Source: PALSA-612 sp963765295 (GTDB lineage: Bacteria > Actinomycetota > Thermoleophilia > Gaiellales > Gaiellaceae). Taken from it: 64,000 nt of DNA. Below, one piece after another: positions 45,062 through 52,729 of the stretch. The stretch spans positions 682,001 through 746,000 of the forward strand of contig CAVXVO010000005.1 in NCBI GenBank assembly GCA_963765295.1. Reading direction: 5' to 3'. A program made the position numbers and the translations under genes. Every line of letters begins with the position of its first letter. Positions within the stretch are counted from its first letter, which is position 1. A model generated the notes under the pieces. It was not told the DNA's origin. It made no database searches and saw only the letters and a list, made by a program, of their open reading frames with translations.

Positions 45062-46959
45062 GACTTCCCTTCGTCGACGACCTCGAAGTCGGCGTCCTCG
45101 ACGACCTCGTCCTCGCCGGGCGCAGCCGCGCCGTCTGTCTGCGGAGCGGCCTGCTCGGCGCTCGCCTTGGCGTAGACCGCCTCGGCCAGCTTGTGCGAGG
45201 CCTCGGTGAGCGCGTCCGTCTTCGCCCTGATCTCGTCGATCTGGCCCGCGTCGAGCACGGCCTTCAGCTCCATGATCCGACCCTCGATCGTCGAGGCGTC
45301 GGACTCGGAGAGCGTCTCGCGGTGCTCCTTGAGGCTCTTCTCGGTCTGGTAGACGAGGTTCTCGGCCTGGTTCCGTGCTTCGGCCAGCTCGCGCAGCTTG
45401 TGCGCCTCGCCGGCGTGGGCTTCGGCGTCCTTCATCATCCGCTCGACCTCGTCGGACTGGAGCCCCGAGCCGCCCTCGATCCGCACCTGCTGCTCGTTGC
45501 CCGTGCCGAGATCCTTGGCCGTGACGTGGATGATGCCGTTCGCGTCGATGTCGAACGAGACCTCGATCTGCGGCATGCCGCGCGGCGCCGGCGGGATGCC
45601 GACCAGCTCGAACTTGCCGAGCGTCTTGTTGTAGGCCGCCATCTCGGATTCGCCCTGGAGCACGTGCACCTGCACCGACGGCTGATTGTCCTCGGCGGTC
45701 GAGAAGATCTCGGCCTTCTTCGTCGGGATCGTCGTGTTGCGCTCGATCAGCCTCGTGAAGATGCCGCCCTTCGTCTCGATCCCGAGCGACAGCGGGGTCA
45801 CGTCGAGGAGCAGGACGTCCTTGACCTCGCCGCGCAGCACGCCGGCCTGGATCGCGGCGCCGACGGCGACGACCTCGTCCGGGTTGACGCCCTTGTGCGG
45901 GTCCTTGCCGATCAGCTCCTTGACCTTCTCCTGGACGGCGGGCATGCGGGTCATGCCGCCGACGAGCACGACGTGCTCGATCTGCGACGCGTCGAGGCCG
46001 GCGTCCGACAGCACCTGCCGGGTCGGGCCGACGGTGCGGTCGAGAAGCGGCGCCGTCAGCTCGTCGAGCTTCGCGCGAGTGAGCTGCAGGTCGAGGTGCT
46101 TCGGCCCCTCCGGGGTCGCGGTGACGAACGGCAGGTTGATCTGCGTCGTCATCGTCGAGGACAGCTCGATCTTCGCCTTCTCCGCGGCCTCGTAGAGGCG
46201 CTGGAGCGCCATCCGATCCGCGGCCAGGTCGATGCCCTGGTCGCGCTTGAACTCGGCCACCATCCAGTCGACGATCGCCTTGTCGAAGTTGTCGCCGCCG
46301 AGATGGTTGTCGCCGGCGGTCGACTTGACCTGGAACAGGCCCTCGCCGAGCTCGAGCACGGACACGTCGAACGTGCCGCCGCCGAGGTCGAAGACGAGGA
46401 TCGTCTGGTCGGTCTCCTTCTCGAGCCCGTACGCGAGCGACGCGGCCGTCGGCTCGTTGATGATCCGCAGGACGTTGAGCCCGGCGATCTTGCCGGCGTC
46501 CTTCGTCGCCTCACGCTGGGCGTTGTTGAAGTAGGCGGGGACGGTGATGACCGCGTCGTCGACCTTCTCGCCGAGGTAGGCCTCCGCGTCCGCCTTCAGC
46601 TTCTGCAGGATCATCGCGGAGAGCTCCGGCGGCGCGTACTCCTTGCCGCCCGCCTTGACCCGGACGTCGTCGTTCGGGCCCTTGACGACCTCGTACGGGA
46701 CGATCTTCATCTCCTCCGAGACCTCGTCGTACTTCCGGCCCATGAAGCGCTTGATCGAGAAGACGGTGTTCTCGGGGTTCGTGACCTGCTGGCGCTTTGC
46801 GGGCGCGCCGACGAGCCGCTGGTCGTCCTTCGTGAACGCGACGACGGACGGGGTCGTGCGCCCGCCCTCGGCGTTCGGGATGACGGTTGGCTCGCCGCCC
46901 TCGATCACGGCCATGCAGGAGTTGGTCGTGCCGAGGTCGATTCCGATGACTTTCGACAT
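45058..46959 (-). CDS. dnaK: Chaperone DnaK (Hsp70)
   Basis: Hsp70 of 633 residues. Signatures: GIDLGTTNSCMAVIEGG, VFDLGGGTFDVSVLELGEG and VLVGGMTRMPAVQEKVKEL, then the substrate-binding domain with VTPLSLGIETKGG and a C-terminal tail rich in Gly/Glu/Asp. First gene of dnaK-grpE-dnaJ-small protein-hspR-clpB, all closely overlapping, so the whole set is one operon. The ATG at 46959 lies behind GGAAGGAC. Confidence 0.97.
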   Translation of the reverse strand: MSKVIGIDLGTTNSCMAVIEGGEPTVIPNAEGGRTTPSVVAFTKDDQRLVGAPAKRQQVTNPENTVFSIKRFMGRKYDEVSEEMKIVPYEVVKGPNDDVRVKAGGKEYAPPELSAMILQKLKADAEAYLGEKVDDAVITVPAYFNNAQREATKDAGKIAGLNVLRIINEPTAASLAYGLEKETDQTILVFDLGGGTFDVSVLELGEGLFQVKSTAGDNHLGGDNFDKAIVDWMVAEFKRDQGIDLAADRMALQRLYEAAEKAKIELSSTMTTQINLPFVTATPEGPKHLDLQLTRAKLDELTAPLLDRTVGPTRQVLSDAGLDASQIEHVVLVGGMTRMPAVQEKVKELIGKDPHKGVNPDEVVAVGAAIQAGVLRGEVKDVLLLDVTPLSLGIETKGGIFTRLIERNTTIPTKKAEIFSTAEDNQPSVQVHVLQGESEMAAYNKTLGKFELVGIPPAPRGMPQIEVSFDIDANGIIHVTAKDLGTGNEQQVRIEGGSGLQSDEVERMMKDAEAHAGEAHKLRELAEARNQAENLVYQTEKSLKEHRETLSESDASTIEGRIMELKAVLDAGQIDEIRAKTDALTEASHKLAEAVYAKASAEQAAPQTDGAAAPGEDEVVEDADFEVVDEGKS

Positions 46960-46992
46960 ATCTGATGTCCTTCCGTAGTTGCGACTTCCTAC

Positions 46993-47021
46993 AGGATAAA
47001 ATCTAAGCGCGCTTATGTCAA
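46993..47021 (-). promoter_or_regulatory. dnaK operon promoter with internal palindrome
   Basis: On the minus strand TTGACA, exactly 17 bases and TATCCT. The spacer holds the perfect 12-bp palindrome TAAGCGCGCTTA (47004-47015). A CTTGACA stretch at the upstream end matches one half of the HspR HAIR operator (CTTGAGT-N7-ACTCAAG), but the other half is poor, so HspR binding is only suggested. Confidence 0.65.
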
Positions 47022-47057
47022 GTTGCTGAATGACCGGACGCGTAGACTCCGCGGGCC

Positions 47058-48136
47058 GTGGTCGACCCTCGTGTCGAGAAGCTCGCCGGGCTGCTCGTGG
47101 AGCGGTGTGTCGACGTGCAGCCTGGATGGCAGGTGCTCGTTATGGGGCACCCTGGCGCACGGCCGCTGCTGGAGGAGATCTGCCGCCTGGTCGCCCGGCG
47201 CGGCGCCTACGCGCTCCTGCGCCTGCGCGTCGACAGTCCCCCGCTCCGCGCGTGGATGCTCGAGGCCGACGAGGCCGTGCTCGCGAAGCTGACCGAGATC
47301 GAGGCCCACGAGTACGACCACATGGACACCTACATCGTCGTCGAGGCGCCCGAGAACACGCGCGACGGGTCCGAGGTGCCGGCCGAGCGGTCCGCGCTCC
47401 GTAGCAAGGCGACGCGGCCGCACATGATGCCCATCTTCAGCGGCGAGAAGCCGTGGGTCGGGCTCGACTTCCCGACGCAGGCGCTGGCCCAGGACGCGGG
47501 CATGACGCTGCGCCCAGTTCGAGGACTTCTACTGGGGCGCGCTGCTCGTCGACTGGGAGGCGCTCGCCGTCGCGATGCGGCGGATCGCGGACCGCTTCGA
47601 CGCCGCCGACGAGGTGCGGATCGTCGGCGACGGGACGGATCTCCGGTTCAGCCTCGCGGGTCGTCACGGACTCGTCGACGCACTCGGAGCAAACATGCCC
47701 GGCGGCGAGGTTTTCTACTCCCCCGTCGAGGACTCGGCGGAGGGCGTCATCAGCTACTCCGAGTACCCCGCGTGCTACCTGAGCCACGAGGTCGGGCGGC
47801 GTCCGCTTCCGCTTCGAGGGCGGAAGGATCGTCGACGCGAGTGCCTCGTCGGACGAGGAGTTCCTGCTCGGCATGCTCGACGCCGACGAAGGCGCGCGCC
47901 GTCTCGGCGAGTTCGGGATCGGCTGCAACCCGGGCATCCAGAACCACATGCGCAACACGCTCTTCGACGAGAAGATCGAGGGCACGATCCACCTCGCGAT
48001 CGGGCAGGGGTTCCCCTATCTCGGCGGCTCGAACGAGAGCGCCGTCCACTGGGACATGGTCAAGGAGCTGCGGACCGGCGGTCGGATCGAGCTCGACGGC
48101 GAGCTCGTCCAGGAGAACGGGCGGTGGCTCTTCTGA
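47058..48136 (+). CDS. M29-family aminopeptidase, first copy (two frameshifts)
   Basis: Metallo-aminopeptidase of the AmpS/PepS (M29) type, about 359 residues after repair. Recognisable are ERCVDVQPGWQVLVMG at the N-terminus, YIVVEAPENTRDGSEV, the metal-site region NMPGGEVFYSPVEDSAEGVI, and FGIGCNPGIQNHMRNTLFDE plus SAVHWDMVKELRTGGRIELD near the end. Two extra C bases, near 47512 and 47797, split it over three frames; removing them gives LAQFEDFYWGALLVDWEAL and EVGGVRFRFEGGRIVDASAS. The start is GTG at 47058; a related copy follows directly. Confidence 0.85.
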
Positions 48137-49218
48137 TCTCCGCAGATCCGCGTGTCGAGGCGTATGCCAGGCTTCTCGTCGAGCGTTGTCTCGACGTTCA
48201 GCCGGGCATGCAGGTGCTGATCCGGACGACGCCGCTCGCGAGACCCGCGCTCCTGGCGCTGCAGCGCGAGATCGCCCGCCGCGACGCCTATCCGATCCTG
48301 CGCGTCGGCTTCGTGATGTGGCCGGCCAACCCGGCCTGGGCTGCGGAGGCGCCCGAGGAGTTGCTCGGCGAGCTGCCAGAGATCGACCGCTTCGCCGCCG
48401 ATCACATGGATGCCCGCATCACGATGGACGCGCCCGAGAACAGCCGGGACGGCGCCGACCTCCCGGCCGAACGGTTCCAGCTCACGAAGGCGGCGGAGCA
48501 CTACTTCTTCCGCCGCACGATGGCGAGCGAGATCCCGTGGGTGAGCTGCGCCTTCCCCACGGAGGCGCTGGCGCAGGACGCGGGCCTGACCCTGAGCCAG
48601 TTCGAGGACGTCCTCTACAGCGCGTGCCTGATCGACTGGGACCGTGAGGCAGAGCGGATGAGCCGCTTCGCCGAGCGCTTCGACGCCGCCGAGCAGGTGC
48701 ACATCGTCGGCGCAGGCACCGATCTCACCCTCAGCCTCGCCGGCCGCGAGGGGAAGGTCGACGACGGCCACGACAACATGCCGGGCGGCGAGTTCTTCTA
48801 CTCACCGCTCGAGGACTCGGCGAACGGCGTGATCGAGTTCTCCGAGTTCCCCGCCAACTACCAGGGACACGAGTTCGCGGGTATCCGCCTCGTGTTCCGT
48901 GACGGGGCCGTCGTCGAGGCCTCGGCCGCGAAGAACGAGGCGATGCTCCATTCGCTGATCGACCGCGACGAGGGCGCGCGCCGGATCGGCGAGTTCGGGA
49001 TCGGCTGCAACCCGGGGATCACCCGAGCGATGAAGCACGTGCTCTTCGACGAGAAGATCGACGGCTCCGTCCATCTCGCGCTCGGTCAGAGCTACGAGAA
49101 GGTCGGCGGCAAGAACACGAGCTCGATCCACTGGGACATCGTCAAGGACCTCCGCGACGGCGGACGCATCGAGCTCGACGGCAAGCCCGTGCAAGAGAAC
49201 GGCGCCTGGCTGATCTAG
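48124..49218 (+). CDS. M29-family aminopeptidase, second copy
   Basis: Intact 364-residue paralogue of the preceding gene, with the same landmarks: ERCLDVQPGMQVLIRTTPLA, MDAPENSRDGADLP, NMPGGEFFYSPLEDSANGVI, EFGIGCNPGITRAMKHVLFD and HWDIVKDLRDGGRIELDGKP. The Glu, His and Asp residues of the dinuclear metal site are kept. It starts with a GTG at 48124 inside the end of the first copy (13-base overlap). The pair looks like a tandem duplication that has since diverged to roughly half identity. Confidence 0.9.
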   Translation: MALLISADPRVEAYARLLVERCLDVQPGMQVLIRTTPLARPALLALQREIARRDAYPILRVGFVMWPANPAWAAEAPEELLGELPEIDRFAADHMDARITMDAPENSRDGADLPAERFQLTKAAEHYFFRRTMASEIPWVSCAFPTEALAQDAGLTLSQFEDVLYSACLIDWDREAERMSRFAERFDAAEQVHIVGAGTDLTLSLAGREGKVDDGHDNMPGGEFFYSPLEDSANGVIEFSEFPANYQGHEFAGIRLVFRDGAVVEASAAKNEAMLHSLIDRDEGARRIGEFGIGCNPGITRAMKHVLFDEKIDGSVHLALGQSYEKVGGKNTSSIHWDIVKDLRDGGRIELDGKPVQENGAWLI

Positions 49219-50047
49219 TTCCGATCGGTCTCGTCACGTGCGCGGAGCTTCCGGAGGGAGAGGAGGCGCCGCTCCTGGACGCCGCCCTGCGGGCGCAGGG
49301 CATCGAAGCAACGTGGGAGCGTCTGGGACGACCCCAACGTCGACTGGAACCGCTTCGAGCTGGTCGTCGTCCGGTCCGCGTGGGACTACGCCGAGCGGTC
49401 GGCGGAGTTCCTGCGCTGGGCGGAGACCCGGCCCCGGATCGAGAACGCGCCTTCCCTGCTCCGGTTCGGCGTGGACAAGGAGCGGTACGTCACGGCGCTC
49501 GCCGCGGCCGGCGTGCCCGTCGTGCCGACGACCTTCGTGCATCCGGGCGACCGCTTTCACCCGCCGGACGAGCCGTTCGTCGTCAAGCCTGCCGATCTCG
49601 GCGGGCGGCAGACGCTCGGCGCGCTTCGAGCCCGGTGACGACGCCGCGCAAGCTCTCGTCGCCGAGATCGGTGCCGCCGGCGACACCGCGATGATCCAGC
49701 CGCTGCTCTCTGGTGTCGCCGAGAGCTCGCTCGTCTACATCGACGCCGAGTACTCCCATTCGCTCAGCCGGCGCGCCGAGCTTCCCGCCCGCCGGGCGCG
49801 GGACGTTCTCTACCTCGAGGAGGAGCTGGCTCCATACGAGTCGACGCAGGCGGAGCGGCACGTTGCGGACACGGCGCTCCGGATCGCTCCCGAGCGCCCG
49901 CTCTACGCCCGCGTCGATCTTCTCGGCGGCCTCGTCCTGGAGCTCGAGCTGGTCGAGCCCTCGCTCTACCTGGCCTACTCCGCGGGTGCCGCGGACCGGC
50001 TCGCGGCGGCCGTGCGGGGGCGCCTCGAGGCTAGGCTTTCTCGGTGA
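49219..50047 (+). CDS. ATP-grasp domain protein (two frameshifts, start uncertain)
   Basis: After removing one base near 49320 and one near 49594, the sequence reads GLVTCAELPEGEEAPLLDAA, ...VWDDPNVDWNRFELVVVRSA..WDYAERSAEFLRWA, RIENAPSLLRFGVDKERYV, a VVKPAISAGGRRSARFEPGD loop and ARVDLLGGLVLELELVEPSL. This matches the RimK/glutathione-synthetase-like ATP-grasp family of about 270 residues. The family ligates a carboxylate to an amine or thiol; the substrate is unknown. No ATG/GTG/TTG fits the first frame just after the aminopeptidase stop, so the exact start is not fixed. Confidence 0.7.
50032..50037 (+). promoter_or_regulatory. Leaderless-type -10 element (TAGGCT) before moaA
   Basis: TAGGCT is followed by six bases and the GTG of moaA at 50044. 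It lies within the last codons of the ATP-grasp gene. Confidence 0.4.
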
Positions 50048-51048
50048 CCGTCGTCGACACGCTCGGGCGGCCCGTCCGCGACCTGCGCCTCTCCGTCACC
50101 GATCGGTGCAACTTCCGCTGCGTCTACTGCATGCCGAAGGAGGTGTTCGGCCGCGACCACCGCTTCCTCGACCGGCGCGAGCTGCTGACGTTCGAGGAGA
50201 TCGACCGGCTCGCGCAGGCGTTCGTCCGCCAGGGGGTCGAGAAGATCCGGATCACGGGCGGCGAGCCGCTCGTGCGCCGCGATCTCGAGCGCCTGATCGC
50301 CATGCTGACGCGCATCGGCGGGCTCGACCTGACCCTGACGACGAACGGCTCGCTGCTCGCACAGAAGGCGGAGACGCTGCGTGCAGCCGGCCTCGGCCGC
50401 GTCACCGTCAGCCTCGACTCCCTCGACGACGAGGTCTTCCGCGCCATGAACGACGTCGACTTCCCGGTCGCGCGGGTGCTGGAGGGGATCGACGCGGCCG
50501 CGGCGGCCGGGCTGACGCCCGTGAAGGTCAACATGGTCGTCAAGCGCGGCGTGAACGACGGCAGCGTGCTGGCGATGGCACGGCGGTTCCACGGCACCGG
50601 GCACATCCTTCGCTTCATCGAGTACATGGACGTCGGCCACACCAACGGCTGGCGCATGGACGACGTCGTTCCGGCGGCCGAGATCCTGGAGACGATCGAC
50701 GCCGAGCTGGCGCTCGAGCCCGCCGAGGCGAACTACGCGGGCGAGGTCGCGCGCCGTTGGCGCTACCGCGACGGCGGCGGCGAGATCGGGGTCATCTCCT
50801 CCGTCACGCAGCCGTTCTGCGGCGGCTGTACCCGGGCGCGGCTGTCCGCGGAAGGGCGACTCTTCACCTGCCTGTTCGCGGTGCGCGGGCACGACCTGCG
50901 CGCGGTCGTGCGCGGCGACGTGTCGGACGACGACCTCGACGATGCGATCGCAGACATCTGGCGCGGACGCACCGACCGCTACTCGGAGCTCCGCACGGCC
51001 GAGACGGCAGCAGGGCCCAAGGTCGAGATGAGCTACATCGGCGGCTGA
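50044..51048 (+). CDS. moaA: GTP 3',8-cyclase MoaA
   Basis: First enzyme of molybdenum cofactor synthesis, 334 residues. The N-terminal radical SAM cluster motif is in DRCNFRCVYCMPKEVFG (CX3CX2C), the SAM motif is RITGGEPLVRRDLE, and the C-terminal second cluster motif is in QPFCGGCTRARLSAEGRLFTC (CX2CX13C). No other mo-genes are nearby, so it acts with genes elsewhere. It overlaps the ATP-grasp gene by four bases and also has a possible promoter of its own. Confidence 0.95.
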   Translation: MTVVDTLGRPVRDLRLSVTDRCNFRCVYCMPKEVFGRDHRFLDRRELLTFEEIDRLAQAFVRQGVEKIRITGGEPLVRRDLERLIAMLTRIGGLDLTLTTNGSLLAQKAETLRAAGLGRVTVSLDSLDDEVFRAMNDVDFPVARVLEGIDAAAAAGLTPVKVNMVVKRGVNDGSVLAMARRFHGTGHILRFIEYMDVGHTNGWRMDDVVPAAEILETIDAELALEPAEANYAGEVARRWRYRDGGGEIGVISSVTQPFCGGCTRARLSAEGRLFTCLFAVRGHDLRAVVRGDVSDDDLDDAIADIWRGRTDRYSELRTAETAAGPKVEMSYIGG

Positions 51049-51152
51049 GCACGGAGCGCGAGCCATCCGCCATCGGTCCGTGTTTCCGAGCCGCACGAAC
51101 CGGAAAGCGTCATCGCAGGAGCATGCGCTCGCTCGAAACACGGCCGCAGGGA

Positions 51153-51180
51153 TTGCATCGACCGCAAGGCACGTTAGAAT
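51153..51180 (+). promoter_or_regulatory. Predicted promoter of the PAP2/phosphatidyltransferase genes
   Basis: TTGCAT, a 16-base spacer and TAGAAT lie 35 bases before the ATG at 51216, in a 167-base gap after moaA. Confidence 0.5.
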
Positions 51181-51215
51181 CGTGCAGTTGTGCTGACGAG
51201 GGGCGGACAAACAGC

Positions 51216-51989
51216 ATGACGGCAGTGGCGGCGCTTGGGCGGCGCTATCTGCCGCGTGGCTGGAAGGACTTCGGTCTCCAGCTCGTGATCTGGTTCGGCT
51301 TCCTGGCCGTGTACCAGGTCGCGCGCGGACTGGCCGGCCACGACCGCACGCTCGCGTTCGCGCACGGCGAGTGGGTGATCCACACGGAGGACCGTGTCGG
51401 CGATCTGTTCGAGATCACGTTCCAGAAGGCCGCGCAGTCGTCACACTGGCTCGAACTCGCGGTCTCCTGGACGTACTGGATGTCCGAGTTCACGGTTCTC
51501 GGCTTCGCGTTGCTCTGGGTCTACCTGCGTCGCAACGAGCACTTCCGCAAGTTCCGCAACTGGGTGCTGCTCGCGGGGGTGATCGGCTTCATCGGGTACG
51601 TCGTCTATCCGACCGCCCCGCCGCGCATGTTCCCCGGCGCCGGATTCGTCGACACGCTGAGGCAGTTCGCGTCCCTGAACCACGGCAGCGGCGTGATCGA
51701 GTTCGCGTCCAACCAGTACGCGGCGATGCCGAGCCTGCACGCGGCCGACTCGGTGATCGTCGGCATCACGCTCGCCTACATCGTCAAGCACTGGTGGGCG
51801 AAGGTGCTGTGGCTCCTCTGGCCGGCCTGGGTCTGCTTCTCGGTGATGGCGACGGCCAACCACTTCTGGCTCGACTGCCTCGCCGGCGCGTTCGTCGCGA
51901 TGCTCGCCGGCGCGATCATCCACCGGCGCCGCCTCGTTGCGCTCGTGGCCGGTCGCCGCGACGCGGCAGCCGAGCCCGTCGCGTCGTAG
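51216..51989 (+). CDS. PAP2-superfamily membrane phosphatase (inositolphosphotransferase-like)
   Basis: Membrane protein of 257 residues with about six helices. The phosphatase motifs are YPTAPPRMFPGAGFVDT, MPSLHAADSVIVG (SLHAA, catalytic His) and ANHFWLDCLAGA (H-X3-D), as in PAP2_3/AUR1-type proteins. The next genes encode a CDP-alcohol phosphatidyltransferase and, further on, inositol-3-phosphate synthase, so dephosphorylation of phosphatidylinositol phosphate is a reasonable inference. Dolichol or undecaprenyl-type lipid phosphates are alternatives. Confidence 0.8.
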   Translation: MTAVAALGRRYLPRGWKDFGLQLVIWFGFLAVYQVARGLAGHDRTLAFAHGEWVIHTEDRVGDLFEITFQKAAQSSHWLELAVSWTYWMSEFTVLGFALLWVYLRRNEHFRKFRNWVLLAGVIGFIGYVVYPTAPPRMFPGAGFVDTLRQFASLNHGSGVIEFASNQYAAMPSLHAADSVIVGITLAYIVKHWWAKVLWLLWPAWVCFSVMATANHFWLDCLAGAFVAMLAGAIIHRRRLVALVAGRRDAAAEPVAS

Positions 51990-52019
51990 CGCCAGACCCC
52001 GCCCGGAAGTGGTGCTAGC

Positions 52020-52664
52020 GTGGCCCGCGTGAGCCGAGCCGCGACGCCGCAGCGACTCAAGCAGACCTACACAGACGAAGCACGCCGCATCGCATCCCGT
52101 TCGATGAGCGGGCTCGCGCAGACGCGGCTGACGCCGACGGCCCTCACCATCTCGGGCGTCCTCATCTGTATCGCTGGCGGCGTCGCCGTCCATTTCCAGT
52201 ACCGCAACCACCTCCTCTACTACTGGCTCGGCGCCGCGCTCTTCGTCATCGGCTCCGTGCTCGACATCCTCGACGGAGCCCTCGCCCGGGCAGGCGGCAA
52301 GGCAACGCCGTTCGGAGCCTTCATCGACTCGACCACGGACAGGATCGGCGAGGCGTTCATGCTCGGCTCGATCGGGCTCGTCTTTGCAAGCGAGGGAAAC
52401 GAGACGGCGCTCGCGTTCGCATTCGCCGGCGTCGTCGGCTCCTTCCTCGTCAGCTACACCCGCGCGCGCGCCGAAGCGCTCGGGCTCAGGGGCGACGTCG
52501 GGATCGGCAGCCGCGCCGAGCGGGTGATCGTGATCACGGTCGGCCTCCTGATCGCGCCCTGGGGCGGGCTGCAGTGGGCGATCTACCTGCTCGCGGTCAC
52601 CGCCTGGATCACCGTCTTCCAGCGGATCTGGGGCGTGCGATCCCAGCTCCGCGACCGCGGCTGA
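52020..52664 (+). CDS. CDP-alcohol phosphatidyltransferase (PgsA/PI-phosphate synthase-like)
   Basis: Integral membrane enzyme of 214 residues with the full CDP-OH signature: DILDGALARAGGKATPFGAF then IDSTTD, that is DGX2ARX8GX3DX3D, between helices two and three. It transfers a phosphatidyl group from CDP-diacylglycerol to an alcohol. The N-terminal ARRIASRSMSGLAQTRLTPT resembles actinobacterial PgsA1, whose substrate is inositol-3-phosphate. With Ino1 encoded about 2 kb on, phosphatidylinositol phosphate is the likely product. The start is GTG at 52020. Confidence 0.85.
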   Translation: MARVSRAATPQRLKQTYTDEARRIASRSMSGLAQTRLTPTALTISGVLICIAGGVAVHFQYRNHLLYYWLGAALFVIGSVLDILDGALARAGGKATPFGAFIDSTTDRIGEAFMLGSIGLVFASEGNETALAFAFAGVVGSFLVSYTRARAEALGLRGDVGIGSRAERVIVITVGLLIAPWGGLQWAIYLLAVTAWITVFQRIWGVRSQLRDRG

Positions 52665-52729
52665 CGCCCGAAACCGGCATCATCCACCCTGCGGCGCAGG
52701 CGACCACACCGGACTCCGGAGGTGATCGA

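Noticed and set aside
47001..47023. Classical HAIR operator for HspR at dnaK
   Set aside because: Only one half-site is good; the other arm matches at about three of seven positions.
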